DNA of 64,000 nucleotides from Bacteroides sp. (GCA_021202275.1 JAJQDI010000010.1:62001-126000); one strand, 5' to 3'. Positions 34,777 through 44,892 are shown, numbered from the stretch's first letter. Translations and numbers: made by a program. Notes: generated by a model not told the origin, from the sequence alone.

Positions 34777-35313
34777 TCAGTAGCCGTACTTATTCATCAG
34801 CCTGAGAATACCATAGACTCCGAATACCTGCAACAACATACCCGGAATAGCCAGACGGAAATCCTGCGATGCCATAAAGAAACTACCTGTTTGCATGTAT
34901 TCAACTCCCGTTCCTATCAATTGATAGCCCAATACCACTGCGGCGAGAATAGGTAAAGAAACACGTCTGAAATAACGAACGGCAAACCCGGCGGCCACTA
35001 CCAGCAGGACCGACTTGCTGAGTATACCTGGCAGTGCTTCCTGAGGAGGCATTCCGAAAAGAAGATGATTGAGCAGGGGAGACAGGAGCGCGGTAAGAAT
35101 TCCGGCTTTCATACCGTATTTACAGGTACCCAGCAGAGTGAAAAAGTAGATGGGCAGCAGGGTGAGCCCTCCCTGTGGGATCAGGTGGCAAAGCTGGGGC
35201 AAGAACATATTACCCGCTACCAGCGCGGCCACTACCAGATACGTCCTGGATTCGCTGTAACGCAGAGAGTGTAATCTGATGACAGCATCTGTCTTAAACG
35301 AACGATTCTCCAT
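34777..35313 (-). CDS. ECF transporter S component
   Basis: 178 residues with five or six TM helices: YLVVAALVAGNMFLPQLCH, LLPIYFFTLLGTCKYGMKAG, LLVVAAGFAVRYF and others. The pattern of short hydrophobic helices and a conserved GMKAG loop is that of energy-coupling-factor substrate-binding subunits for vitamins or metal-like ligands. No ECF ATPase or T component is nearby, so it would use a shared ECF module. Ligand unknown. -7 element at 35353-35360. Confidence 0.7.
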   Translation of the reverse strand: MENRSFKTDAVIRLHSLRYSESRTYLVVAALVAGNMFLPQLCHLIPQGGLTLLPIYFFTLLGTCKYGMKAGILTALLSPLLNHLLFGMPPQEALPGILSKSVLLVVAAGFAVRYFRRVSLPILAAVVLGYQLIGTGVEYMQTGSFFMASQDFRLAIPGMLLQVFGVYGILRLMNKYGY

Positions 35314-35352
35314 GATAATTCCTTTTTAATTGAAGTTTATAAATAACATGGA

Positions 35353-35360
35353 CAAATGTA
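35353..35360 (-). promoter_or_regulatory. -7 element of the ECF S-component gene
   Basis: Minus strand TACATTTG, a TAnnTTTG match, 40 bases upstream of the ATG. No room for a riboswitch: the leader would be only about 33 nt. Confidence 0.5.
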
Positions 35361-35495
35361 GGCATCAACTATATTTTATAAATATCCTTCTTTACCAAAA
35401 AGGCAAAAAGATACCTGAACACGAAAGTCATATTCTTTTATCCGATATCTCCTTGCTGGTCAACGCTTAGCTGTCAACTTTATTCCAAACAGATG

Positions 35496-35562
35496 AAAGA
35501 GCCTGTCCCCAATTCACCATCCAATCGAATATCAACGTCGGTAAATTTGAAACAGGCTCTTT
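35496..35562 (-). terminator. 11-bp stem downstream of the aldo/keto reductase
   Basis: AAAGAGCCTGT (35496-35506) pairs with ACAGGCTCTTT (35552-35562) around a 45-base loop containing CAATCGAATATCAACG. Probably the terminator of the aldo/keto reductase gene. Confidence 0.4.
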
Positions 35563-35586
35563 AAAAAGGATCCTCTTGTCAATCCA

Positions 35587-36447
<861 letters not shown>

Positions 36448-36481
36448 TCATTTATATAATTATTCTTTTTTGTATATGAGG

Positions 36482-37612
36482 TCAGTGTACTTCTTCCCAC
36501 CACCTCACTGTTACATAGGTACTGTCATTCAAATCTACTTTTTGTCCGACTATGGGAGTCAGCAGATCGATCCCGGCTATGTTAGCGGCATCCGTCACCC
36601 GGATCAGCGGCTCATCCCAGGGGTGTTTGCTCAGCGCAAAACGGGAATGATGTACAGTGAGCAACCGATCGCTTTGCAGATCCTGCGCGGCGCGTACCAC
36701 CTCTTCAGGCATCATATGAATGTATTTCCAGTCCGCGTCGTACTGCCCATTCTCCAGGATTGCCAAGTCAATGGGACCAAATTCTTTACCTATTTCCCGA
36801 TAATGCTCTCCGTACCCGCTGTCGCCCCCCAGATAGATTTTCTTCTGCGGAGTCTGTATCAGAAAAGAGGCCCACAGCGTCTGGTTCGGAAAGAATCCGC
36901 GTCCGGAAAAATGTCGCGCGGGCAGACAATGCACCAGGAACGAATCATCCAACCGGACGTGCTCGTTCCAATCCATCTCCACGATCTGCTCCGGGGCAAA
37001 TTTCCAACGTTCCAGATGTGCTCCCACACCTAATCCGCAAATCACCTTTCCGGTGCGCTGCCTGAGTGCTTTCAGTGTAGGATAGTCCAGATGATCCCAA
37101 TGGTCATGCGACACAAAGACATAATCCGGATCCGAAACATCCATAGCCTGGTACAGATTCATACCCTTAAAAGAGCGGTTGTAGAAGGGGAGAGGCGACC
37201 CCGCGTCACTGAACACCGGATCTACCAGGATACGCTTGCCCCCGGTCTGTATGTAATAGGAAGAGTGTCCGAACCATACCACCACCTCTTCCTGAGGATC
37301 CAGAGCATGCAGGTCGGTCTTCTCGTGGGGCAGTACATCCTGCGGACGCAACCGATCTTTCTTCGTGAAAAGAAAACTCACCATAGCACTCACCACTCCC
37401 TTGTCGGAAGTGATCTGAGGAGTCTCCTGGAGGTTACGGAAACTACCCTCCTGATAATTCGGAGAGTTTACAATACGCTCTTTCCGCGCTCCCTGAGGCC
37501 GACGTCCGAATGCCAGAGTATTGACAAAGCCTACAACTACCAGAAAAAGAACAAATATAACAGAGAATATATCAATCATAGGCCGCTTGCATTTAAATGG
37601 AATGGATTTCAT
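36482..37612 (-). CDS. Membrane-anchored MBL-fold hydrolase (NAPE-PLD/UlaG-like)
   Basis: 376 residues. An N-terminal TM helix (about 14-34) is followed by a metallo-beta-lactamase fold. Zn ligands: FVSHDHWDHLD, ARHFSGRG, GGDSGYG and a later His in TVHHSRF. The pattern WFGHSSYYIQ is typical of the NAPE-PLD-like subgroup that cleaves phosphodiester or lactone bonds. It faces the cytoplasm or the periplasm depending on helix orientation. Substrate unknown. Confidence 0.85.
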   Translation of the reverse strand: MKSIPFKCKRPMIDIFSVIFVLFLVVVGFVNTLAFGRRPQGARKERIVNSPNYQEGSFRNLQETPQITSDKGVVSAMVSFLFTKKDRLRPQDVLPHEKTDLHALDPQEEVVVWFGHSSYYIQTGGKRILVDPVFSDAGSPLPFYNRSFKGMNLYQAMDVSDPDYVFVSHDHWDHLDYPTLKALRQRTGKVICGLGVGAHLERWKFAPEQIVEMDWNEHVRLDDSFLVHCLPARHFSGRGFFPNQTLWASFLIQTPQKKIYLGGDSGYGEHYREIGKEFGPIDLAILENGQYDADWKYIHMMPEEVVRAAQDLQSDRLLTVHHSRFALSKHPWDEPLIRVTDAANIAGIDLLTPIVGQKVDLNDSTYVTVRWWEEVH

Positions 37613-37829
37613 TGGAATGGATTTTTCAAAATTAAAAACTACTGTTCTCTATCATAAACGGATGAGACTGGAATTTATTTTAAAAAACCGCTTTTTGTTT
37701 GCTCTTTTTTTATCAGCCTCCCTGGTAAAACAGTCATTTTCCTGCAAAAATAAGAGGGAAACCACCAGGGAAGTATATGGTATCTGAGGAACTGGACAAA
37801 AAGGTATTAAAAACGACAAGAGATTTATA

Positions 37830-37920
37830 GATTTATGATTTACTCCCTTCGGTCATGACCCCTTATTTGAATAGTAACATTAAGGAACGTTGACAATTTA
37901 CGATTTACGATTGAAAATGC
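37830..37920 (+). repeat. Dispersed ATTTACGATTG element, copy 2
   Basis: Homologous to 20354-20440, with the core TCCCTTCGGT, an AACGTTGACAATTTA stretch and the tail TTTACGATTGAAAATG. An inverted run of related ATCGTAAAT motifs at 38284-38330 may be the opposite end of a larger unit. Confidence 0.55.
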
Positions 37921-38434
37921 TTATTGCCATTTTCTTATGCGAAGGATTGCAATCCGTTACATTTGTTCAGGCTATCGCGAAACAATAGGGAAGTCACAGG
38001 AAAGCATACCCTGGGGTGCAAAGTACACATATGAGTCAATCTTGAAGAGGTTCCAGCTATCAGATTAGGGAAATATCCTATATGCAACCTTTTGACTTCA
38101 TCGACCGTTGGTTCAAGGTTGAGCCCTGTATATCTGCTTACCCGGGGTAGTTTGGGGTAGCTTCACTTTCGTTCCGCTCTCCAAAAGCAACCCCGGGCTA
38201 CTGATAGATCCCCTTCGGGGAACACAGAAAGCAGACGGAGGATCAGGCTGAGATAAAATTCCGGTTACAACTGTTCCATGTGTATTTCCAATCGTACATC
38301 GTAAATCAGTACATCGTAAATCTCCTCAATCTCTTGTCTTGTTTCTCCCTTAAAGAGGACAAAAACCGGAATGAAAACGGCAGATATATCTTTTATAAAC
38401 CAGCATTTTATTTCATTCATTGGCATCCCTATCG

Positions 38435-38442
38435 TATCTTTG
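38435..38442 (+). promoter_or_regulatory. -7 element of the LytS-type kinase gene
   Basis: TATCTTTG with a TTTC about 20 bases upstream as a weak -33. The leader to the ATG at 38462 is only about 13 nt, which fixes that start. Confidence 0.55.
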
Positions 38443-38461
38443 TATCAACAATATACCTGAT

Positions 38462-39525
38462 ATGAGATTTTTCGAATCACTGACATCCGCGAAAACAGTA
38501 CTCTGGGGTGCTATGATCCTGAGTGCTATCATTATATATCCCAATATAGGTAGTTTTGTGTGGACACTTTGTGTTCCTGAGCACAGTCTGCACAAAAGCT
38601 CCATGGAACTGAATGCTCCTTCCATCATCTATTTCATCTATCGCTATCTCTTTTTTGTGGCACTCACCTGGATCCTGTTGCGACAAAACATCCGACAAGC
38701 GGAAACCAAACTAAAGACCAAGTTTGGAAAGTCGTTCCTCGTGACGGCTGTCGCGTATACCCTATACGTATTGATAGGACTGTCCGTAGAATACAGAGTC
38801 AGGTTAGACTGTTTCACACAAATGCTGATCCTGCAATTCCTGATCGCCTGGCTGATGCCAGTACTCATCGGACACACCTACTATCTGACAGTGGCCCAGC
38901 GGGAAGCGGAAAAAGAAATGGAGAAACTGCGTTCGGAAAACCTGCAAAGCAGGGTAGACGCATTGAGCAATCAGATCAATCCGCACTTTTTTTCAATTCA
39001 CTGAATGGGCTCACCGCGCTGGTAGCGGCAAAACGCAACGAAGAGACGGTGGAATACGTGGCCAAGCTATCCAGCATATTCCGCTACATCCTGCAAAGCG
39101 AGAAAAAAGGACTGGTACAACTGGAAGAAGAACTCACCTTTCTGAATGCTTACCGTTACCTGCTGGAGATACGCTACAGTGGAAAGATCTCCTTCGTGAT
39201 TACGGTGAAAGAGGCGGAACTCACCTGGCAGCTACCTGTTCTATCCTTGTTGCCACTGGTAGAGAATGTAGTGAAACACAACATCATAGACAGTGACCAC
39301 AAAATGACTGTATATCTGTCGGTACTCGGGAACGGAGATCTGTCTGTGACCAATCCGATATACCGTAAATACCATGTAGAAGGCTCCAACGGTATCGGAC
39401 TGTCCAACCTCTCGGCACGCTATAAACTGCTGATGGGAACGGATATAGAGGTGCGTGAAGATGAGTCTTACTTTACAGTGATCCTACCTTTAAAAAAAGC
39501 AGACAATGAAAGTACTGATCGTTGA
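38462..39525 (+). pseudogene. LytS/YehU-type sensor histidine kinase with frameshift
   Basis: The first frame (38462-39004) has four TM helices, a coiled coil and the sequence NQINPHFF, then runs into TGA. The second frame (to 39525) resumes in the -1 position and carries the rest: LNGLTALVAAKRNEE..., the N-box LLPLVENVVKHN and the G-box GIGLSNL. The break lies in a T7 tract (38987-38993) directly after the phospho-acceptor His codon. Eight T would restore HFFFNSLNGL, the family consensus. So it is a one-base deletion, slippage-dependent expression or a sequence error. The response regulator starts inside its last 20 bases. Confidence 0.85.
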
Positions 39526-40273
39526 AGACGAAACCATAGCCTATGAGTACCTGACAGAACTTATCGGCAGGGTAGACCCTGACATTGAGATCGTTGCCGT
39601 AACAGAGAGTATATCCCAGACTACCAAGTGGCTGAATACACACCCGGCACCCGACCTGATCTTTATGGATATCCATCTGTCCGACGGGTCTGCTTTTTCC
39701 ATCTTCGACCTGATCACCGTGGAGACTCCCATTATATTTACCACCGCGTACGACGAATACGCGATCAACGCGTTTAAAGTAAACAGCATAGATTACCTGC
39801 TGAAACCCGTAGAGGAGGAGGATCTGCGAAAAGCGATCGGAAAATTCCGCAGGCTCACTTCCCTGGAACGCGTCCGCTACCTGGAACAACAGGCACAGAC
39901 AAACTATAGCGGAAATTACTTCCGGAAACTACTGGTGGCCCATCGTGATAATCTGGTTCCTGTAGACGTGGAACAGATTGTCTATTTCTACACTTCCGAC
40001 CACCAGACCTCCATCTGTCTGACCGATGGCAGGCAGTTTACCTACAACAAAACACTCGACTCCATCATCCAGAACCTCGATCCGGCTATATTCTTCCGGG
40101 CCAATAAGCAATTTATCGTCTCCAAAGAGCATGTAACCAATATCACCATCTGGTTCGACAGGAGATTACTCATTACCCTCCGTACAGATACTCCCGAGCG
40201 TATCTATGTCAGCAAAAACAGGTCGACAGAATTTAAAGAATGGATGATGGGAGGGAGCACTATTAAAATATAA
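39506..40273 (+). CDS. LytTR-family response regulator
   Basis: 255 residues. The receiver domain (1-120) has Asp9 (DET), phospho-acceptor Asp55 in LIFMDIHLSD, a Thr-Ala pair (FTTAYDEY) and a Lys (LLKPV). The C-terminal LytTR DNA-binding domain (about 150-250) shows RKLLVAHRDNLVPVDVEQI and FFRANKQFIVSKEHV. It overlaps the histidine kinase by 20 bases and is its cognate partner. It probably controls membrane or cell-wall genes; the target is unknown. Confidence 0.92.
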   Translation: MKVLIVEDETIAYEYLTELIGRVDPDIEIVAVTESISQTTKWLNTHPAPDLIFMDIHLSDGSAFSIFDLITVETPIIFTTAYDEYAINAFKVNSIDYLLKPVEEEDLRKAIGKFRRLTSLERVRYLEQQAQTNYSGNYFRKLLVAHRDNLVPVDVEQIVYFYTSDHQTSICLTDGRQFTYNKTLDSIIQNLDPAIFFRANKQFIVSKEHVTNITIWFDRRLLITLRTDTPERIYVSKNRSTEFKEWMMGGSTIKI

Positions 40274-40307
40274 AAAAAACAACTGCCTGTCGTATCGTTT
40301 TTTTTCG

Positions 40308-40315
40308 TATCTTTG
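40308..40315 (+). promoter_or_regulatory. -7 element for Nif3 and zinc-ribbon genes
   Basis: TATCTTTG, 23 bases before the ATG at 40338. Confidence 0.55.
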
Positions 40316-40337
40316 TCGTCAAGTTTTCTGATTGGAA

Positions 40338-41432
40338 ATGAAAATTAAGGAAATCGTAAGCGCCCTTGAACGGTTCGCGCCTCTGCCTTTGCAAGACGGA
40401 TTCGACAACGCCGGAATGCAAATCGGACTGACAGATGCGGAAACAACAGGGGCTTTGTTGTGTCTTGACGTCACGGAAGCCGTCATAGATGAAGCCATTG
40501 CATGGGGGTACAATCTGATCGTGTCTCACCATCCTCTGATATTCAAAGGATATACATCCATTACCGGAAAAGACTACGTAGAGCGTTGCATCCTCAAGGC
40601 CATACGCAACGGCATCGCTATCTATTCGGCACATACCAATGTAGACAATGTATCAGGTGGGGTCAATTTCAGAATAGCTGAAAAGATCGGCCTGGAACAC
40701 GTACGCATCCTGGCACCCAGGGAGAACAGTCTGCTCAAGTTGGTGACTTTTGTACCGCATACCCACGCGGAGCCTGTGAAAAAGGCTCTGTTCCAGGCGG
40801 GATGCGGGCACATCGGAAAGTATGACTGTTGTAGTTTTCAGACAGAAGGAGAGGGTGGTTTCCGGGCAGGAGAAGGCAGCAAACCGTTTGTAGGAGAGAT
40901 CGGTCTGCTACATAAGGAACCGGAGGTGCGGCTGGAAACCATACTACCGGCCTATCTGAAATCCCCTGTTTTACAGGCACTCAGAGCATCGCATCCGTAT
41001 GAGGAACCTGTGTTCGATCTGTATCCGGTTGTCAATAGCTGGCCACAAGCCGGATCGGGTGTAATAGGGGAGTTGCAGACTCCGGAAACAGAGTTGGAAT
41101 TCCTTAAACGAATCAAAAAAACGTTTGAAGCCGGATGTGTCAGACACACACGCCTGACGGGCAGGCTGATACGGAAAGTAGCCCTGTGCGGGGGCTCGGG
41201 CTCGTTCCTGATCCCGCAGGCTATAGGCCAGGGAGCGGATGTTTTTATCACAGGTGAGATCAAATACCATGATTTCTTCGGACACGATACAGACATTCTG
41301 CTGGCGGAGATCGGACACTATGAGAGTGAACAATATACCAGAGAAATCTTTTATGAACTCATACAGGGACTGTTCCCGAATTTTGAAGTTCAATTTACTA
41401 AAGTGAATACAAATCCAATAAAATATTTATAA
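40338..41432 (+). CDS. Nif3-like dinuclear metal centre protein (YbgI/YqfO family)
   Basis: 364 residues starting at ATG 40338 (a TTG two codons earlier is not used). Metal-ligand motifs are NLIVSHHPLIF and AHTNVDNV at the N-terminal part, and LLAEIGHYESEQYT with the final Glu/His set at the C-terminal part. A PII-like middle domain (about 130-230) is present, as in the long YqfO form. The family forms hexameric rings; its enzymatic role is not settled. In the same unit as the zinc ribbon gene 5 bases downstream. Confidence 0.9.
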   Translation: MKIKEIVSALERFAPLPLQDGFDNAGMQIGLTDAETTGALLCLDVTEAVIDEAIAWGYNLIVSHHPLIFKGYTSITGKDYVERCILKAIRNGIAIYSAHTNVDNVSGGVNFRIAEKIGLEHVRILAPRENSLLKLVTFVPHTHAEPVKKALFQAGCGHIGKYDCCSFQTEGEGGFRAGEGSKPFVGEIGLLHKEPEVRLETILPAYLKSPVLQALRASHPYEEPVFDLYPVVNSWPQAGSGVIGELQTPETELEFLKRIKKTFEAGCVRHTRLTGRLIRKVALCGGSGSFLIPQAIGQGADVFITGEIKYHDFFGHDTDILLAEIGHYESEQYTREIFYELIQGLFPNFEVQFTKVNTNPIKYL

Positions 41433-41437
41433 ATCAA

Positions 41438-42235
41438 ATGGCGAAAGAAACAAAAACCGACCCAAAAGAGTTGACAGTGGAACAAAAATTAAAGGCATTG
41501 TTCCAGTTGCAAACCATGTTGTCCGAAATCGATAAGATCAAAACACTCAGAGGCGAGTTGCCGCTGGAAGTACAGGATCTGGAAGATGAGATCGCCGGAC
41601 TGACTACTCGTATAGAGAAGATCAAGTCTGAAGTAGATGAACTGAAAGCTGCTATCGCCGGAAAGAAAGTAGAGATCGAAGTCGCAAAATCGACTGTAGA
41701 AAAATATAAATCGCAACAAGACAATGTACGTAACAACCGCGAATACGACTTTCTGACCAAAGAGATCGAGTTCCAGAACCTGGAGATTGAATTGTGCGAG
41801 AAACGTATCCGGGAGTTTACCAACGAAGAAAAAATAAAATCCGAAGAAGCCTCTCATAGCATTGTTGCTCTGGAAGAACGCCAGAAAGACCTGGATCTGA
41901 AAAAGAGTGAACTCAACGAGATCGTATCGGAAACCAAGCAGGAAGAAGAAAAACTGCGCGATAAGGCCAAAGAACTGGAAACAAAGATCGAGCCCCGTTT
42001 GCTGCAATCTTTCAAACGTATCCGGAAAAACTCACGCAACGGTCTGGGACTTGTATATGTACAACGTGATGCCTGTGGCGGATGCTTCAACAAGATCCCG
42101 CCCCAGAGACAACTCGATATCCGTTCGCGGAAGAAAATTATCGTTTGCGAATATTGCGGACGCATCATGATCGACCCGGAACTGGCTGGTATACAAGTAG
42201 AAGTGAAGGTGGAAGAAAAGAAATCGAGAAGATAA
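41438..42235 (+). CDS. Coiled-coil protein with C4 zinc ribbon
   Basis: 265 residues. A long antiparallel coiled coil (about 10-185: KTLRGELPLEVQDLEDEIAG onward) is followed by a zinc ribbon with CGGCFNKIPPQ and CEYCGRIMIDP (four Cys). This is the CT398/zf-RING_7-type family, commonly next to Nif3 in Bacteroidetes and Chlamydiae. Nucleic-acid or protein tethering is assumed. Separated from the nif3 stop by 5 bases, so one operon. Confidence 0.88.
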   Translation: MAKETKTDPKELTVEQKLKALFQLQTMLSEIDKIKTLRGELPLEVQDLEDEIAGLTTRIEKIKSEVDELKAAIAGKKVEIEVAKSTVEKYKSQQDNVRNNREYDFLTKEIEFQNLEIELCEKRIREFTNEEKIKSEEASHSIVALEERQKDLDLKKSELNEIVSETKQEEEKLRDKAKELETKIEPRLLQSFKRIRKNSRNGLGLVYVQRDACGGCFNKIPPQRQLDIRSRKKIIVCEYCGRIMIDPELAGIQVEVKVEEKKSRR

Positions 42236-42270
42236 AAGATATTCTTTCCAAAGATAAATAGTATACTGAG

Positions 42271-42300
42271 AAGAAGGTATCCGGGTTTGGATACCTTCTT
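42271..42300 (+). terminator. Intrinsic terminator of the Nif3 operon
   Basis: A 12-bp stem AAGAAGGTATCC (42271-42282) with GGATACCTTCTT (42289-42300), followed by T5. Confidence 0.9.
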
Positions 42301-42430
42301 TTTTTGGGATGCAGACTTATTCTCCGAATAATAATGATTTTGTGAATCAATTATTTAATTGTTGATTGATCTACTCTATATTGGATGTACACCCTTAGGA
42401 AGTATGCTTCTGTATTGGACATACATCGCG

Positions 42431-42451
42431 GAGACGCACGCCGTGCGTCTC
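42431..42451 (-). repeat. GACGCAC palindromic repeat, copy D
   Basis: GAGACGCACG-C-CGTGCGTCTC, a perfect 10-bp dyad. With CATCGCG before it and CTACAGG after it, this is the reverse complement of copy B including flanks. The rest of the 280-base gap (42236-42517) shows the terminator and no gene. Confidence 0.75.
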
Positions 42452-42517
42452 TACAGGTGAGTATAACATCGGGTATCCACATCCTCAGAGTTTATTGCTT
42501 CCCGGTGGTGGATAGTA

Positions 42518-42967
42518 TCAGAGTAAAGCATATTCCGGAACATCAGGCAAGAAATAATAGTTCTGGTTATCGTAGTCCATCCGGCAACAGTAGTGTTGCA
42601 ATCCATTGGAAACCACCAGATACTCCACACGCAACACAGAATTGTACCTGCATATCTGATCAAAGACCGCCTGCGTGATCTCTATGTGGGGGGCTTTGTA
42701 TTCAACGATCATCCTGGCGGAAAGATCGCGGTTGTACAGTACCGTATCGCACCGCTTGCGGGTACCGTTCAGATGAAGCAGGATCTCATTGCCCATCAGT
42801 GAGGACGGATATCCCTTGTGATCTATCAAGAAATACACAAAATGCTGTCGTACCCATTCCTCAGGAGTCAGCGCTACATATCTGCGACGGATCCGGTCGA
42901 AAATCATATTTTTTCCATCGCGCTGGCTAATTTTCAGCTCGCAAACAGGCAGGTTTAACGATAACAT
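42518..42967 (-). CDS. HsdR N-terminal-domain protein (orphan)
   Basis: 149 residues from ATG 42965-42967. The fold matches the N-terminal domain of type I restriction R subunits: the PD-(D/E)xK nuclease residues appear as RCDTVLYN and IVEYKAP, with ITQAVFDQICRYN behind. There is no translocase domain and no hsdM/hsdS nearby, so it is a stand-alone nuclease-fold protein rather than a restriction enzyme. Divergent from AMP nucleosidase. Function unknown. Confidence 0.8.
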   Translation of the reverse strand: MLSLNLPVCELKISQRDGKNMIFDRIRRRYVALTPEEWVRQHFVYFLIDHKGYPSSLMGNEILLHLNGTRKRCDTVLYNRDLSARMIVEYKAPHIEITQAVFDQICRYNSVLRVEYLVVSNGLQHYCCRMDYDNQNYYFLPDVPEYALL

Positions 42968-42971
42968 TTCG

Positions 42972-43020
42972 TATTTTTGTGAGTTAAATAATTCTTCCTT
43001 CAAAAGGGAGTACAAATTTA
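42972..43020. promoter_or_regulatory. Divergent -7 elements between HsdR_N and amn genes
   Basis: Rightward TATTTTTG at 42972-42979 (leader about 45 nt to amn) and leftward TAAATTTG at 43013-43020 (leader about 39 nt to the HsdR_N gene). The transcripts overlap by about 20 bases at their 5' ends. Confidence 0.55.
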
Positions 43021-43030
43021 ACGAAATCGT

Positions 43031-43807
43031 ATGAAAACAAAGCAAGAAATCGTAGCAAACTGGCTACCCCGCTACACCAAGCGGAAACTGGAAGACTTTG
43101 GTGACTATATCCTTCTGACCAATTTTAACAAATACGTAGAGATCTTTGCCGAAAAATTCAATGTGCCTATTCTGGGATTAGATGCGAATATGTCCTCTGC
43201 CAGCGCGGAAGGAATGACTATCATCAACTTCGGAATGGGAAGTCCCAACGCGGCAATCATTATGGATCTGCTGGGAGCGATCAAGCCCAAAGCCTGTCTG
43301 TTCCTGGGAAAATGCGGCGGTATCAATAAAAAAAACAAGATCGGTGATCTGATCCTTCCCATTGCCGCTATCCGCGGAGAAGGAACTTCCAACGACTATT
43401 TCCCTGCCGAAGTGCCTTCGCTTCCTGCATTTATGCTGCAACGTGCGGTATCTTCTTCGATCCGTGACATTGGTCTCGACTACTGGACCGGAACCGTATA
43501 TACCACCAACCGCCGTATCTGGGAACACGATGATGAATTCAAAGATTATCTCCGCAAAACCCGTGCTATGGCAGTAGATATGGAAACAGCTACCCTGTTC
43601 AGCGTCGGGTTTGCCAATCGCATCCCTACAGGGGCCCTGTTGCTCGTTTCTGACCAACCCATGATACCGGAAGGAGTGAAAACGGATAAGAGCGACTCTA
43701 TCGTTACCCAGAATTACGTGACCGAACATGTAGAAATAGGAATTGCTTCGCTACGCATGATCATTGAAGAGAAAAAAACCGTAAAACACCTGAAATTCAA
43801 CTGGTAA
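43031..43807 (+). CDS. amn: AMP nucleosidase (short PNP-fold form)
   Basis: 258 residues of the PNP/UDP fold. Visible elements are INFGMGSPNAAIIMDLLGA, FLGKCGGINKKNKIGDLILP, and AVDMETATLF with the MexE pair that binds ribose. The E. coli Amn is about twice as long with an extra N-terminal domain; this single-domain version is common in Bacteroidetes. It cleaves AMP to adenine and ribose 5-phosphate. The divergent neighbour encodes an HsdR_N domain protein; holA follows after 15 bases. Confidence 0.85.
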   Translation: MKTKQEIVANWLPRYTKRKLEDFGDYILLTNFNKYVEIFAEKFNVPILGLDANMSSASAEGMTIINFGMGSPNAAIIMDLLGAIKPKACLFLGKCGGINKKNKIGDLILPIAAIRGEGTSNDYFPAEVPSLPAFMLQRAVSSSIRDIGLDYWTGTVYTTNRRIWEHDDEFKDYLRKTRAMAVDMETATLFSVGFANRIPTGALLLVSDQPMIPEGVKTDKSDSIVTQNYVTEHVEIGIASLRMIIEEKKTVKHLKFNW

Positions 43808-43822
43808 TATACCGGTATATAT

Positions 43823-44842
43823 ATGGCAAAACAGGAAATTACCTGCGATGAGATACTGCGGCAACTGAAGGCCGGGATCTATCATCCCATCTATTATCTG
43901 ATGGGAGAAGAGCCCTACTATATCGACCTGATCGCCGACTATATCGCAGAACATATACTGACAGATATAGAGAAAGAATTCAATCTGACTGTGGTATATG
44001 GAGCAGATGTGGATGTAGCCACTGTGATCAACGCGGCCCGCCGATACCCGATGATGTCTGAAAAACAGGTAGTCATCGTAAAAGAAGCACAAGCCATACG
44101 GAACATCGAAGAGTTGTGTTACTACCTGCAAAAGCCTCTTCTCTCTACATTGCTGGTTGTCTGCCACAAACACGGCGTATTGGACCGCCGCAAGAAGCTG
44201 GCTGCCGAAGTGGCCAAAGCAGGTGTACTGTTCGAATCCAAAAAGATCAAAGAAGCGCAGCTTCCGGCTTTTATCACTTCTTATATGAAAGCCAAAGGAG
44301 TAGATATGGACCCTAAAGCCACAGTCATGATAGCAGACTTTGTGGGAACCGATCTGCATCGGCTCACCGGAGAACTGGAAAAGCTGATCATCACCCTGCC
44401 CGCGGGACAGCAACGTGTCACTCCCGAACAGATCGAAAAGAATATAGGTATCAGCAAAGACTATAACAACTTCGAACTACGCAGCGCATTGGTGGAAAAA
44501 GACATAGCAAAGGCAAATAAGATAATAAAATATTTTGAGGAGAATCCGAAAACCAACCCCATACAGATGACTCTTTCGCTGCTCTTCAATTTCTTTTCGA
44601 ATCTGATGCTTGCCTATTATGCCCCACAGAAAAACGATCAGGGAATAGCCGCGATGTTAGGCCTGCGAACCCCGTGGCAATCCCGGGAATACCTCACAGC
44701 GATGGGAAAATACAATGGAGTGAAGACCATGCAGATCATCGGAGAAATACGATATGCCGACGCGAAATCAAAAGGAGTTCAGAACGCATCCATGAGCGAC
44801 GGAGATATTTTACGGGAATTAGTGTTTAAAATTCTTCATTAG
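43823..44842 (+). CDS. holA: DNA polymerase III subunit delta
   Basis: 339 residues. The N-terminal nucleotide-fold-like part has PIYYLMGEEPYYIDLI and a central DFVGTDLHRLTGELEKLI, followed by a C-terminal alpha-helical collar with LLFNFFSNLMLAYYAPQ. This matches the HolA subunit of the clamp loader, which opens the beta clamp. Last gene of the amn-holA unit; its terminator is at 44867-44892. Confidence 0.93.
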   Translation: MAKQEITCDEILRQLKAGIYHPIYYLMGEEPYYIDLIADYIAEHILTDIEKEFNLTVVYGADVDVATVINAARRYPMMSEKQVVIVKEAQAIRNIEELCYYLQKPLLSTLLVVCHKHGVLDRRKKLAAEVAKAGVLFESKKIKEAQLPAFITSYMKAKGVDMDPKATVMIADFVGTDLHRLTGELEKLIITLPAGQQRVTPEQIEKNIGISKDYNNFELRSALVEKDIAKANKIIKYFEENPKTNPIQMTLSLLFNFFSNLMLAYYAPQKNDQGIAAMLGLRTPWQSREYLTAMGKYNGVKTMQIIGEIRYADAKSKGVQNASMSDGDILRELVFKILH

Positions 44843-44866
44843 AACATACCCGATACGATAGCAATA

Positions 44867-44892
44867 AAACAGGCCTTTTTCAGGGTCTGTTT
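44867..44892 (+). terminator. Intrinsic terminator of holA
   Basis: AAACAGGCC (44867-44875) pairs with GGTCTGTTT (44884-44892) with one G-T wobble, followed by a T-run. Confidence 0.8.

Larger units (their letters stand above)
37613..38461. other. 849-base gene-free gap with repeats
   Basis: Holds copy 2 of the ATTTACGATTG element (37830-37920), a GC-rich palindromic patch near 38140-38215 (CCCGGGG with CCCCGGG, and CCCC-TTC-GGGG), an inverted relative of the ATTTACGATTG motif at 38284-38330, and the kinase promoter at its end. No credible gene. Confidence 0.6.

Noticed and set aside
34574..34783. 69-codon frame on the plus strand next to the ECF gene
   Set aside because: No supporting signals and it overlaps the 3' end of the ECF gene on the other strand.
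42518..42967. Type I restriction system
   Set aside because: Only an isolated N-terminal domain is present; hsdM, hsdS and the translocase part are missing.
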